This document shows, one piece after another, positions 25,833 to 34,145 of a stretch of DNA of 64,000 nt. A program made the position numbers and the translations under genes. The first letter of the stretch is position 1; each line of letters starts with the position of its first letter. Location of the stretch: IMG/VR virus record IMGVR_UViG_3300036859_000689, positions 1 to 64,000 of that record; one strand, written 5' to 3'. The notes under the pieces are model-generated. The model did no database searches and was not told the origin of the DNA. It saw only the letters and a list, made by a program, of their open reading frames with translations. Source of the DNA: a virus.

Positions 25833-27179
25833 ATGTCTCCCTCCAACGAATCGAGTGAATTCCAACTTGTCGGCCGCGAAAACGACGATCAGGTCGACAA
25901 CCAAGGAGGCGGCGCCGCTCTCGACGTAGCGACGTCCCGCGCCGCTTCCGAAGTCCAAAGCGCGATGATTATCGCGAAGAAATTCCCGCGGGACGAAAAC
26001 AAAGCGTACAGCCGGATCATGCAGTCGTGCAAAAGAAAGTCTCTCGCCGACGCCGCGATCTACAGTTTCCCGCGCGGCGGCACGACCGTTGAGGGTCCGT
26101 CGATTCGCCTCGCCGAAGAAATGGCCCGTCAGTGGGGCAACGTCGATTTCGGCATCATCGAACTCGAGCAGCGTCCGGGTGAGTCGACGTGCATGAGCTA
26201 CGCGTGGGATCTCGAGACGAACACGCGCCAGACGAAAGTTTTCACCGTCAGCCACGTTCGCGTCAGTGGCAGCGGCAACAACAAGAAGAAGACGCTTCTC
26301 GACGACCCGCGCGACATCTACGAGATGGTCGCCAATCAGGGCGCCCGCCGGCTCCGCGCCTGCATTCTCGGCATCATCCCCGGCGACATCTGCGAAGCCG
26401 CCGTCGACGAGTGCAACAAGACGATGGCCGGGCCGGACTCAACGCCCCTCATCGACCGCGCTCGCGCGATGGTTGGAGCGTTCTCGGATTTCGGCGTCAC
26501 GATCGCGATGATCGAGAAACGCCTCTCGCACAAGATCGACGCCATTTCTGAGGCTGAACTGCAGACGCTCCGGAAAGTTTACAAATCGATCAAGGACGGC
26601 ATGGCGACTCGCGAAGCTCACTTCGACCTTGGCGAGAAACAGGAACGTCCTCCAGCGCCGCCGAAAGCCGCTACCGGTGCAGCCGCGGCCCAACAGCCCG
26701 AAACACCCCCGGCCACCACGCCACCGCCAGCGGAACAGCCCGCCAAGACGCGCCAGCGCGCTCCCAAGCCTGCCGCCGAGCAACAGCCGTCCACGCCGCC
26801 GCCGGCCGCTCCTGACGCTCCACCGGAGCCGCCGGAGGAACCTGCGCCGAAGCCCGAGGAGAAGAAGAAACCCGAGCCGCGCACGTCTCTCAACGACGGC
26901 GAAATCCTAGTGTGCACTGTCGCTCCCGAGGAGATCACGGCCCTGCTGATCGGCACCAAGCCAAGCGTGCAGATCGAACTCGGCGGCGGCTACCGCGGTC
27001 GCGTTTATCACTTCGGCGGCGCCAAGGCGGACGCTCAGAATCCCGAGCAACTTTTGGTCGATCCGATTTGGGCAATGGACCGACCGGTCAGGGTTGAGCT
27101 TGTCGGCAAAAAGCAGAATTCCGGAGGAGTCATGACCTTCGTTAAAAACGTCAGCGCCGACAACATTCCAAAGGAGTAA
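25833..27179 (+). CDS. Conserved phage protein, candidate single-strand annealing protein
   Basis: 448 residues. The N-terminal domain (residues about 35-210) has RGGTTVEGPSIRLAEEMARQ, WGNVDFG and LDDPRDIYEMVANQGARRLR, which I recognise as a widespread but poorly characterised phage family located at recombination loci. A Pro/Glu/Lys-rich linker (about 270-355) joins a small C-terminal beta domain (VQIELGGGYRGRVYHFGGAK). It precedes a coiled-coil protein and a DUF2800-like nuclease, the place of an annealing protein in phage Red-like systems. Annealing activity is inference from context. Confidence 0.6.
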   Translation: MSPSNESSEFQLVGRENDDQVDNQGGGAALDVATSRAASEVQSAMIIAKKFPRDENKAYSRIMQSCKRKSLADAAIYSFPRGGTTVEGPSIRLAEEMARQWGNVDFGIIELEQRPGESTCMSYAWDLETNTRQTKVFTVSHVRVSGSGNNKKKTLLDDPRDIYEMVANQGARRLRACILGIIPGDICEAAVDECNKTMAGPDSTPLIDRARAMVGAFSDFGVTIAMIEKRLSHKIDAISEAELQTLRKVYKSIKDGMATREAHFDLGEKQERPPAPPKAATGAAAAQQPETPPATTPPPAEQPAKTRQRAPKPAAEQQPSTPPPAAPDAPPEPPEEPAPKPEEKKKPEPRTSLNDGEILVCTVAPEEITALLIGTKPSVQIELGGGYRGRVYHFGGAKADAQNPEQLLVDPIWAMDRPVRVELVGKKQNSGGVMTFVKNVSADNIPKE

Positions 27180-27182
27180 CGC

Positions 27183-27971
27183 ATGTCCTCAATCCAACCG
27201 CCCGACGAACCTGCCGAAATCGTCGTAGTCGGAGATGTGCCGTCGTCGCCGCAGGTGCTCGTCAACAATGCATTCGTGCGCGAACTGACAAGCGCCGAGG
27301 AACTCGTCGACGGACTGGAAATTCTCAGCGAGAACAACCTCCAGCTCTCCGCAAACCTGTTCAACAATCTGACGAAAGCGGCGTCGAAACTCGAGGACGC
27401 GCGCACAACCCTCAAGGCACCGTTCATCGACTACGGACGCAAGATCGACGCCGCGGCTGCCGCGGTCGCCCAACGGATTGCCGCCGTGAAGTCGGCGCTG
27501 AACGTGAAGATGCGCGACTTCCGGGAAAAACAGGCGGCAATCGCGCGCGAAGCGGAACAGAAACGTCAGGAGGAACTCCGTCGACTCGAACAGCAACGAC
27601 TCGCCGAGGAACGGGAACGCCAGCGCCTCGCAGACGAAGAGGCTGCACGCATTCGCGCCGCTCAACCGAAGATCGCCGCGGTGGAGCTGGACCTGCCGCC
27701 CGACGAACCGACGCCGGTCGAACAGAAGATTGCCGAGGTTCAGGCTGCACCGGCGATCGTGGCTCCGAAGCCGCAGGGCGTCCGCTACGACATTACTCTC
27801 AAATTCGAAGTGGAGGATGTTTCAAAACTTCCTGACGCCTACGTGACGAAGAGCGCCAATCTGTCGAAGATTCGGGGACTCACCGCGGGTTACCGCGAAG
27901 GACAACCGCTCCCAGTCGTGCCAGGAGTTCGTTTCTTCGAGGACCGTCAGTTTCGGGGGACGGGCCGGTGA
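27183..27971 (+). CDS. Coiled-coil recombination-module protein (262 aa)
   Basis: 262 residues. A helical N-terminus is followed by a long charged coiled coil (EAEQKRQEELRRLEQQRLAE) and a compact C-terminal domain (DVSKLPDAYVTKSANLSKIR, ending near GQPLPVVPGVRFFED). The C-terminal pattern recurs in phage proteins encoded beside annealing proteins and exonucleases. It starts 3 bp after the previous stop and overlaps the next gene by a GTGA, so it belongs to the same operon. Confidence 0.65.
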   Translation: MSSIQPPDEPAEIVVVGDVPSSPQVLVNNAFVRELTSAEELVDGLEILSENNLQLSANLFNNLTKAASKLEDARTTLKAPFIDYGRKIDAAAAAVAQRIAAVKSALNVKMRDFREKQAAIAREAEQKRQEELRRLEQQRLAEERERQRLADEEAARIRAAQPKIAAVELDLPPDEPTPVEQKIAEVQAAPAIVAPKPQGVRYDITLKFEVEDVSKLPDAYVTKSANLSKIRGLTAGYREGQPLPVVPGVRFFEDRQFRGTGR

Positions 27972-28192
27972 ACTGGTTTACCAAATGGCGCGCAAATCGC
28001 CGGGAAGCGAAGCGCAAAAAAACTGTTTTGAAAATGACCATTGAACTCGCGGGTATGAACGCGGACCTCGAAATGCGTCTGCGCATAACGCAGACCATAA
28101 CGAAATCTGATCCCCATTGGTTCTATAGCTTGGCTTCTCTGTCTGGAGACGTGGCGCGCCTAACCAAACAACTGGAGGAATTGAAACGATGA
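27968..28192 (+). CDS. Small basic helical protein (74 aa)
   Basis: 74 residues from a GTG that overlaps the upstream TGA (GTGA). Very basic N-terminus (NWFTKWRANRREAKRKKTVL) and a helical body. Coupled to the next gene by ATGA. Possibly DNA-binding; no family recognised. Confidence 0.6.
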   Translation: MNWFTKWRANRREAKRKKTVLKMTIELAGMNADLEMRLRITQTITKSDPHWFYSLASLSGDVARLTKQLEELKR

Positions 28193-28368
28193 AACTCGCT
28201 CCACTAGTCGACAGAGTTTTCTCCGCACTGACCAACCGCGCACTTCGCGCCGAGGCGGACCGAGATACCGCGATCGAGCTGCTGAAAAACGCCGACCGAG
28301 AGGTAGTCCGGCTAAAGGAACGACTGACCTACGCAAGCGCGGAAAATTATAGACGTCCCATTTTTTGA
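28189..28368 (+). CDS. Small helical protein (59 aa)
   Basis: 59 residues, MKLAPLVDRVFSALTNRALR followed by a charged helix. Coupled to the preceding gene by ATGA and four bases upstream of the next. Predicted amphipathic/coiled coil only. Confidence 0.55.
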   Translation: MKLAPLVDRVFSALTNRALRAEADRDTAIELLKNADREVVRLKERLTYASAENYRRPIF

Positions 28369-28372
28369 AACC

Positions 28373-28624
28373 ATGAAAATATTCAAATATCCGTTCGCTA
28401 TCCAGCGTCGCGCCACCGTTGAGATTCCATCTGGTCACGTGTTGATCCACGCCGGTCTCGATCCCAAGGGGATCCCGTGCGTCTGGGCGATGGTTGATGC
28501 CGACACGCCGAAACGCGAGGTCGTGCTTTACGTTATCGGCACCGGGCATGACGTCCCCGAGGAAGCCCCGCGGCATCTCGGCTCATTCGTTCGCGAGGAT
28601 GATGTCTGGCACATCTTTATATGA
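28373..28624 (+). CDS. DUF7352-like small phage protein (83 aa)
   Basis: 83 residues with the recognisable pattern of a common phage family: IFKYPFAIQRRATVEIPSGH, a central PCVWAMVDADTPKREV, a GTGH motif (VIGTGHDVPE) and a terminal WHIF. The family occurs scattered among phage early genes; no function known. Overlaps the next start by 4 bp. Confidence 0.7.
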   Translation: MKIFKYPFAIQRRATVEIPSGHVLIHAGLDPKGIPCVWAMVDADTPKREVVLYVIGTGHDVPEEAPRHLGSFVREDDVWHIFI

Positions 28625-28947
28625 ACGACAAACTTCCCGCCAGCGTCTCCGATCGCTGGTTCCTCGCCGTCGCTTGGGGCGAGAAATACAATTCCAAGAT
28701 CGTGCACACGCGCGAAGTGATGAAGACACTTGCCGAATGGTTGTTCGGCACGGTCGAGAATGCCGACCCGGTCGAGATGGAACAGCACGCGCGCAGCCTT
28801 TCGGATCCCGAACACTGGATTGAGTGCGATGGCAAACCGGTCCGCTGGCAGGTCACGATGGAAGACGGGGCGGTCAGCTTTGCGCTGATCGACGACCCGG
28901 AGGACGTGAAACTTCTCAACGGAGCGCGCCCGTGTCCGGTCACTTAA
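28621..28947 (+). CDS. Hypothetical protein (108 aa)
   Basis: 108 residues, acidic, mixed alpha/beta (RWFLAVAWGEKYNSKIVHTR; DGAVSFALIDDPEDVKLLNG). No motif recognised. Coupled to the preceding gene by ATGA and two bases from the next. Confidence 0.6.
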   Translation: MNDKLPASVSDRWFLAVAWGEKYNSKIVHTREVMKTLAEWLFGTVENADPVEMEQHARSLSDPEHWIECDGKPVRWQVTMEDGAVSFALIDDPEDVKLLNGARPCPVT

Positions 28948-28949
28948 TC

Positions 28950-29228
28950 ATGTCTGCCGTCTCCGGTATCCAGGAGGCGGCTGCTAAAGAAACCGCCGTT
29001 AAGTCTATGGATTCACTCGAGAACAACCTGCTTCGATTGGCGCAATTCGGTGAGCCGACCATGCACAAAATGAAATCCGGTTGGTGGGTGACGCTGAACC
29101 TCCACGTCGCCGGCATCGGCACGTCGATCCGGATCGAATCAGAATCAAGCTGCAAGACACCGACCGACGCCGCGCGCCAGTGTGAAGAACGCCTAAAAGA
29201 AATGCTTTCAAAACTCCCGCGCACGTGA
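28950..29228 (+). CDS. Hypothetical protein (92 aa)
   Basis: 92 residues from an ATG at 28950, two bases after the upstream stop. Contains GWWVTLNLHVAGIGTSIRIE, a beta-hairpin-like segment, then a helix (DAARQCEERLKEMLSKLP). Overlaps the next GTG by 4 bp. Function unknown. Confidence 0.6.
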   Translation: MSAVSGIQEAAAKETAVKSMDSLENNLLRLAQFGEPTMHKMKSGWWVTLNLHVAGIGTSIRIESESSCKTPTDAARQCEERLKEMLSKLPRT

Positions 29229-29575
29229 AAACCGAGATCCCAAAGGTCGTTCTAAAAAACAAAATCCTCGTAGGCTGGGGTGAATTCCTGCCTTGGGCGC
29301 TCAATAACGTGCCCGAATATCGCGCGTGCTTTATGACGATGGCGGAAGGCAAATGCTCGATTGAACAAGCGATGATGCTGATCGGAGTCTTGCTGATTGA
29401 GAAAAACCACGCGCTTGCCGAGCGGGTTCGTGACCTCGAAATCATCGCGCCGCGTAAAATGCGCTTTCCGGATGGTTCGATTCGGGTCTACCGAGCGCCA
29501 GAGCATTTGCTCCCTCTCGAGCCAGATACGGCCAAACCATTCCCGCCGGCCGCACCGACAAAAACTGATGGCTAA
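29225..29575 (+). CDS. Hypothetical protein (116 aa)
   Basis: 116 residues from a GTG overlapping the upstream TGA. A helical core (IEQAMMLIGVLLIEKNHALA) and a basic, Pro-ended C-terminus. The end overlaps the next gene by 8 bp. No family recognised. Confidence 0.55.
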   Translation: MKTEIPKVVLKNKILVGWGEFLPWALNNVPEYRACFMTMAEGKCSIEQAMMLIGVLLIEKNHALAERVRDLEIIAPRKMRFPDGSIRVYRAPEHLLPLEPDTAKPFPPAAPTKTDG

Positions 29576-29753
29576 AAAAGAAGACGATTTCTCCCTTCGT
29601 TGGTTCGGCATTCCGGACAAGATTATCGTCGCCGGATGGAAAGCACTTGAGCAGATGCCGCGCGGATTCCCTCACAAGGAGGGCGCCGTTTATTGCCTCT
29701 GCAACCAATGCTACCTCAAACGGGAGGCGAACCACATGCCGCCAATTCGATGA
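29568..29753 (+). CDS. Small two-cysteine protein (61 aa)
   Basis: 61 residues. DFSLRWFGIPDKIIVAGWKA, then a CLCNQCYLKR cysteine motif that may hold half of a metal site. Its stop overlaps the exonuclease start (ATGA), so it may be a small partner of that enzyme. Confidence 0.55.
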   Translation: MAKKEDDFSLRWFGIPDKIIVAGWKALEQMPRGFPHKEGAVYCLCNQCYLKREANHMPPIR

Positions 29754-30913
29754 AGCCGATCATCCGCTGCAGCTCACTCAGCCAGCTCCTCAAATGCCAC
29801 GGCTCACGCACGATCATCGAACGCGTGAAGCCGCGCGGCGGCAACGAAGCTTACGAGGGCACGTTCATCCACTGGCGGACCGCCAAGGATCTGATCGAAC
29901 ACATGGGCGCCGAGGGCACCGTCCCGGATTGGCCCCACGGCGTCCCGCGGACCTACAAACTGCCGCGGCAATCCGAATGGCTGATAAACTGGTTCGTCAT
30001 CCACGCCAAGGAGACGATCCCGGACGATTGGTCGCTCGAGGTTGAGAACGAGCTCCGTTGGGAATTCGACCGCTTCATCCTCGTCGGTCACCACGATCTT
30101 TTGGCGACGAACCTCCAGCCAGGTGCACGCAAGACACACGGTGCGGACTGGAAGTCTGTCTACAACGCCGTTCCGCCGGCCGCGCAGAACGACCAAGTTC
30201 TCGGCTACCTCGTCCTCGAACACCTCAACTACGACACCGACGAATCGTCGTTCGACATCGAACAACCTCGTGTGAAGCCGGAGGACGGCGAAAAATCCAG
30301 CACGGTGACGCTCAACCGCGCGCAGTTGCAGAAGGCCGTCGCCTACCTCGAGAGCGCCATCAACGCGGCACTCGACGACCCTTACACGACCGACGACGGA
30401 CCGACGCAATGCGCTTTCTGTGCCGGCGCGCTCCAATGTCCCTCAATCCAACTCGAGATCGAAAAAATGAAAGCCACTCTGACACCCGAACTGCTGGCGC
30501 GGCTCGCCGCTGAACCCGATGACGCACTGCTTGGCGACATCGTCGTCGCGGCAAAAATTCTCAAGAAGCCGTTCGAGGACGCCGGCGAGATGATCCGCGA
30601 CCGACTCGCAGCCGGCGACGGCCGCGTCAACGCCGGCAACGGAACGTCGATCACGATGGAGCTTCGCGCCGGAAAATACTCGGTAAAGGAGGGCCAGGAA
30701 ATGGAGGTGCTGACAACCGTCCAGAGCCTTATACCGCCGGCGGAATTCGCCAAGGTCATCAACTACTCGACCGACGAACTCAAACAGGCGATCGCGCGCA
30801 CTCGCGGAATCCCGCAGGACGGTAAGTCCCCAACCACCGCCAAAAAAGTCTTCATCGAGCAGATCGCGCCGATGATGGAACAAGGGCAAAGCCGCGTTCT
30901 GAAATACGCGTAG
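29750..30913 (+). CDS. PD-(D/E)XK nuclease, DUF2800-like (RecB/Cas4-type)
   Basis: 387 residues from the ATG at 29750 (ATGA overlap with the preceding gene). Nuclease-fold signature: H115-D116 in LVGHHDLLA, ADWK (D133, K135), and a QxxGY helix (NDQVLGYLVL). A cysteine motif CAFCAGALQC follows near residue 225, as in iron-sulfur nucleases of the Cas4/AddB type. This layout is that of phage exonucleases that process DNA ends for annealing-based recombination; the annealing-protein candidate lies 2.5 kb upstream. Start MKPIIRCSSLSQLLKCHGSR is typical of the family. Confidence 0.78.
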   Translation: MKPIIRCSSLSQLLKCHGSRTIIERVKPRGGNEAYEGTFIHWRTAKDLIEHMGAEGTVPDWPHGVPRTYKLPRQSEWLINWFVIHAKETIPDDWSLEVENELRWEFDRFILVGHHDLLATNLQPGARKTHGADWKSVYNAVPPAAQNDQVLGYLVLEHLNYDTDESSFDIEQPRVKPEDGEKSSTVTLNRAQLQKAVAYLESAINAALDDPYTTDDGPTQCAFCAGALQCPSIQLEIEKMKATLTPELLARLAAEPDDALLGDIVVAAKILKKPFEDAGEMIRDRLAAGDGRVNAGNGTSITMELRAGKYSVKEGQEMEVLTTVQSLIPPAEFAKVINYSTDELKQAIARTRGIPQDGKSPTTAKKVFIEQIAPMMEQGQSRVLKYA

Positions 30914-30917
30914 TCTC

Positions 30918-31091
30918 GTGGATCCTCTTTTCCGTACCATCACCGCCGACGACTGGCGCCGCTCAATCAGTCGATCGCGCAAAGAACCCAATGCCTGGCT
31001 CGCCGAAGTGCGGGCCAAGCTGAAAACCGAGCAAACAGAGAAAGCAAAACATGAACTACCTCGAAGAACGCGAAGTGCGCCGCCGCAATAA
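30918..31091 (+). CDS. Small hypothetical protein (57 aa)
   Basis: 57 residues from a GTG at 30918, DPLFRTITADDWRRSISRSR, then a basic helix. Overlaps the next ORF by 41 bp in another frame. The N-terminal part looks protein-like; the overlapped end less so. Weakly supported. Confidence 0.4.
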   Translation: MDPLFRTITADDWRRSISRSRKEPNAWLAEVRAKLKTEQTEKAKHELPRRTRSAPPQ

Positions 31092-31212
31092 AACCCGGAT
31101 GCGCCTCCCCCAGCTCAACAAAGCGAATCGCATCGCCAAGCGCCACGCCGCGACGAGCCGCTACGTCCGTCTAGCCGTCAGCACGCCGGCGCCGGAGCTG
31201 GTTCTCGCGTGA
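31051..31212 (+). CDS. Small basic protein (53 aa)
   Basis: 53 residues, strongly basic (EEREVRRRNKTRMRLPQLNK). Its stop overlaps the RuvC-like gene start (GTGA), which argues that it is translated. Possibly nucleic-acid binding. Overlaps the preceding small ORF out of frame. Confidence 0.5.
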   Translation: MNYLEEREVRRRNKTRMRLPQLNKANRIAKRHAATSRYVRLAVSTPAPELVLA

Positions 31213-31733
31213 AGGTCCTCGCCATAGACCCAGGATCGGAAGAATCCGGGATGCTGATTTGGGACGGCCGCGAAATACTTTTTCACGGCGTCCTGAAAAA
31301 TCCGGAGCTGCTGATCGCGATCGAGGAGCCCGAAGTTGTGCCCGACGTCGTCGCCTGCGAGATGATCCAAGGCTACGGGATGGCGGTCGGCGCCGAGGTT
31401 TTCGAGACCTGTTATTTCATCGGCCGCATCATGGAGCGGTGCACGAATCTGAATCTTCATTTCCACCGCGTTTACCGGAAGGAAGTGAAGACGCACCTTT
31501 GCAACGACTACAAAGCAAAGGATCCTAACATCCGCCAAGCACTCATCGACCGCTTCGGTCCCATCGGAAACAAGAAACAACCGGGCCCGCTCTACGGCGT
31601 CGTCAGCCACGCGTGGAGCGCGCTCGCGATCGCGGTCACGGCATTCGATCGATCCGCAACGATCGTTGCAGAGATCAAAGCCGCGCGCCAACGAATCGCC
31701 GCCGCGACGGGAATCAACCTCGACCTGCCATGA
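31209..31733 (+). CDS. RuvC-like Holliday junction resolvase (RNase H fold)
   Basis: 174 residues. VLAIDPGSEESGMLIWDG carries D7 of the RuvC first motif, VVACEMIQGYG carries E51 of the second, and SHAWSALAIAVTAF is the third; at that position a His replaces the usual acid, as in some phage RuvC-like proteins. Expected to cleave branched DNA to resolve replication or recombination intermediates before packaging. Lies in the recombination operon with GTGA/ATGA overlaps on both sides. Confidence 0.78.
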   Translation: MKVLAIDPGSEESGMLIWDGREILFHGVLKNPELLIAIEEPEVVPDVVACEMIQGYGMAVGAEVFETCYFIGRIMERCTNLNLHFHRVYRKEVKTHLCNDYKAKDPNIRQALIDRFGPIGNKKQPGPLYGVVSHAWSALAIAVTAFDRSATIVAEIKAARQRIAAATGINLDLP

Positions 31734-31951
31734 AAATCGCCGATCGCATCATGGACCTCGTCCATTACTGGAAGGTGCGCGGTTACAAGGTTGACGCGCT
31801 TTACCTCGGAACCGTGGAGCTGAGTCAATTAGACCTCGAAGAACATTTTACTCTCAGCGGCGCGCTCGGCACTCGTTGGAAGTGGAACGGAATGGAAATT
31901 TACCGCGTCGACGCCAGAGAGCATCTATCTGTTTCCTGTAATCTCCGATGA
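31730..31951 (+). CDS. Hypothetical protein (73 aa)
   Basis: 73 residues, ADRIMDLVHYWKVRGYKVDA followed by LYLGTVELSQLDLEEHF. Mixed alpha/beta, no motif. Coupled at both ends by 4-bp overlaps to the resolvase and the next gene. Confidence 0.6.
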   Translation: MKIADRIMDLVHYWKVRGYKVDALYLGTVELSQLDLEEHFTLSGALGTRWKWNGMEIYRVDAREHLSVSCNLR

Positions 31952-32199
31952 AATTCAAATCTAACGCAGGAACCAAAGTAGACGCCGTCCAGTGGACTGG
32001 CGGAAACCTTCCCGAATTGCTACGCGCTCTCAATGGGATCCGTCGCATCGGCGAAGTCGATGAAAAGGGTCTGATGACCATCAAGATTCCCGGCGGGACT
32101 CTGAACGTCCCCATCGGCACGTGGCTCGTGCGCGCCGGGGAGCAACTCACCGCGCACACCGCCGAAGAATTTGCCGCCAGCTACTCACCGGAACCGTAA
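31948..32199 (+). CDS. Common small phage protein of the DAVQWTG type (83 aa)
   Basis: 83 residues. KVDAVQWTGGNLPELLRALN, a central ITIKIPGGTLNV-like strand, and IGTWLVRAGEQLTAHTAEEF ending near SYSPEP. This is the pattern of a very common small phage family (often beginning with a K/R-rich strand and an IEAxQWTGxN motif); its role is unknown. Overlaps the preceding gene by ATGA. Confidence 0.72.
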   Translation: MKFKSNAGTKVDAVQWTGGNLPELLRALNGIRRIGEVDEKGLMTIKIPGGTLNVPIGTWLVRAGEQLTAHTAEEFAASYSPEP

Positions 32200-32201
32200 T
32201 T

Positions 32202-33911
32202 ATGGATTCGATCGAACTCGACATCCCGGAGCTAATGCACGGGACGGGCTGGCGGTATCGTGACTATCAACTCGAGGCCTTGGCGAAAATCGAATCGGCG
32301 TGGGAAAAATACTCCCGGCTCATGCTCGTTCTCGCCGGCGGGCTCGGCAAAACGATCGTTTTCGCCGCGGAAGCCCACCGATGGGCACAGCGCGGCCGGC
32401 GCGCACTGATCCTCGCCGACACCGAGGAGCTTTGTCAGCAAGCGGCCGACAAACTCTTAGCCAGCACCGGCGTCGTCGCCGACATCGAGAAAGCCGACAG
32501 TCGCGCGTCGCTGAGTGCCGAAGTCGTCGTCGCCTCCGTGCAGACGATCAGCCGCATCGATCGCCTGATGGGTTTCCCGGAAGATCATTTCGGCGTCGTC
32601 ATCGCGGACGAATGCGACCTGAGCATGGCGCCAACTTGGCAGCGGGTCCTACGCTATTTCTGTTTCGGCCGCGCGTCGCTGGATCCGGACTGGAAACTCC
32701 CGAAGCCAACCGAGGACGTGCCGACCTTCGCGAAAATCCTCGGCGTGACCGCGACCCCGTACCTGACTACCCTTGGGACGTTTTATCAGCACATCCCGAT
32801 GAAGTACCGCCTCAAGGAAGCGGTGCGCGATGGCTGGCTCGTGAAGCCGATCGTCCGCCAGTTTCCAGGCGCGAACATGTCCGGCGTGAAGATCAGCCGC
32901 ACCGCGCAGGGCTCGGACCTCGATGTAGCTGAGATCATCGAACGGTTGAAGCCGTTTCTCCGCGAGATGTGCGCCGGGCTTGTCCGCGAGGCTGGTGACC
33001 GCAAGAGCTTGGTTTTCGTGCCGTCGGTCGAGATTGGCCGGCAGTGTGCCGGATTCGTCCGAGAACTGGGACGCGAAGCCGATTTCGTTTCCGGTTCGTG
33101 TGACGATCGCAGCGAGAAAATTGCGCGCTACCGCGAGGGACGGCCGCAGTTCATGTTCAACGCGCTCCTACTGAAACGGGGATTCGACGACGCGGGGATC
33201 CGCGCAATCTCGATGTGGCGCCCGTCGAAGATTCTCAGCTTCTACGAGCAGGTCGTGCTCCGCGGCACACGTACCTGGCCGGGCGTCGTCGACCGCTGCT
33301 TTGGAAAACAGGAACGGCTCGCCGCGATCGCTGCGTCACCGAAGCCGGATTTCCTCATCATCGACCCGCTATGGCTGGCGACGCAGCACAACCTCGTCGG
33401 GCCGATCGACCTGGTGACCGGGGAACCGGAGGTGAAAAAGCAGATGCAGCGGGACAATAATCCCGACCTCGTGAAATCCGAAGCGGAGGCCTCCGTGGAG
33501 CTTTTGATTTCGCTCGAGCGAGAAGCGTCGAAGCACTCCGGCAAGGACGCGCGCACGATCGATCCGTTGGATTTCGCCGAGAAAATCGGCGCCGAGGAAC
33601 TGCGCGACTACAGCCCGACGGAGCCGTGGGAATACATGCCGCCAACCGACGAACAAATAAAAGTGCTCCGCGGATGGGGATTCGGCGTCGAGACAATCAC
33701 GACTCGAGGACTCGCGACGCGCATCATCGACCGCAAGCGTGCGCGCGACAAACTCGGACTCGCGACGCCGGCGCAGATGGAATTTCTCGGCAAGATCGGT
33801 TACCAGAATCCGGGCAATATCGAAAAAGCGCGCGCGCAGGAGTTGATGCACGGCCACCGGAAACGCTGGGCCGAACGCCGCAATAGCGCGCATGTCCGCA
33901 AAGACAGTTGA
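32202..33911 (+). CDS. SF2 DNA/RNA helicase
   Basis: 569 residues. Q-motif region YRDYQLEALAKI; Walker A VLAGGLGKT (45-51); DECD Walker B (136-139); motif III GVTATP (181-186); C-terminal RecA lobe with KSLVFVPSVEIGRQCAGFVR; motif VI-like QVVLRGTRTWPG near residue 350. Walker A lacks the usual Pro-Thr before the loop. The last 120 residues are an extra helical domain with PTDEQIKVLRGWGFGVETIT, a fold seen at the end of phage UvsW/RadD-like helicases. Probably branch migration or fork remodelling. Ends just before the structured element at 33991. Confidence 0.82.
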   Translation: MDSIELDIPELMHGTGWRYRDYQLEALAKIESAWEKYSRLMLVLAGGLGKTIVFAAEAHRWAQRGRRALILADTEELCQQAADKLLASTGVVADIEKADSRASLSAEVVVASVQTISRIDRLMGFPEDHFGVVIADECDLSMAPTWQRVLRYFCFGRASLDPDWKLPKPTEDVPTFAKILGVTATPYLTTLGTFYQHIPMKYRLKEAVRDGWLVKPIVRQFPGANMSGVKISRTAQGSDLDVAEIIERLKPFLREMCAGLVREAGDRKSLVFVPSVEIGRQCAGFVRELGREADFVSGSCDDRSEKIARYREGRPQFMFNALLLKRGFDDAGIRAISMWRPSKILSFYEQVVLRGTRTWPGVVDRCFGKQERLAAIAASPKPDFLIIDPLWLATQHNLVGPIDLVTGEPEVKKQMQRDNNPDLVKSEAEASVELLISLEREASKHSGKDARTIDPLDFAEKIGAEELRDYSPTEPWEYMPPTDEQIKVLRGWGFGVETITTRGLATRIIDRKRARDKLGLATPAQMEFLGKIGYQNPGNIEKARAQELMHGHRKRWAERRNSAHVRKDS

Positions 33912-33990
33912 CACGATCGTAACGTTTCCAGTTTCTCCACCCCGCAGGCGTTCCCTCCGCCCCCTGAGACGTATTTCCGACTCTTAACCC

Positions 33991-34084
33991 TTTCCGGCAA
34001 CGGAAACGCCGCGCCGTTCTTGGTGCGTACCTACGCTTTGCGTGGGAGAGGGACCATTTAGACGGCGCGGCGATACCTTTTTTT
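33991..34084 (+). ncRNA. Candidate structured RNA/terminator with GNRA hairpin and U7 tail
   Basis: Three nested or adjacent helices seen directly. (1) TTTCCG-GCAA-CGGAAA, a 6-bp stem closed by a GNRA tetraloop (33991-34006). (2) An 11-bp perfect stem CGCCGCGCCGT (34007-34017) with ACGGCGCGGCG (34062-34072). (3) Inside it TGGT/ACCA (34021-34024 with 34053-34056) and CCTACGC-TTT-GCGTGGG (34030-34046). ATACC and seven T follow. It lies in the 234-bp gap between helicase and methyltransferase. A plain terminator rarely has such an elaborate apical part, so an sRNA or a regulatory leader/terminator is possible. Confidence 0.6.
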
Positions 34085-34145
34085 CAGTGCTCCATTTTTC
34101 CAATCAACTTTTCACCTCGCCGGAAAGCCAAACTGAAAGGACGAC

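Noticed and set aside
33908-33936. TTGACA before the structured RNA as its promoter
   Set aside because: No -10 box and it lies over the stop of the helicase gene, about 80 bp from the element.
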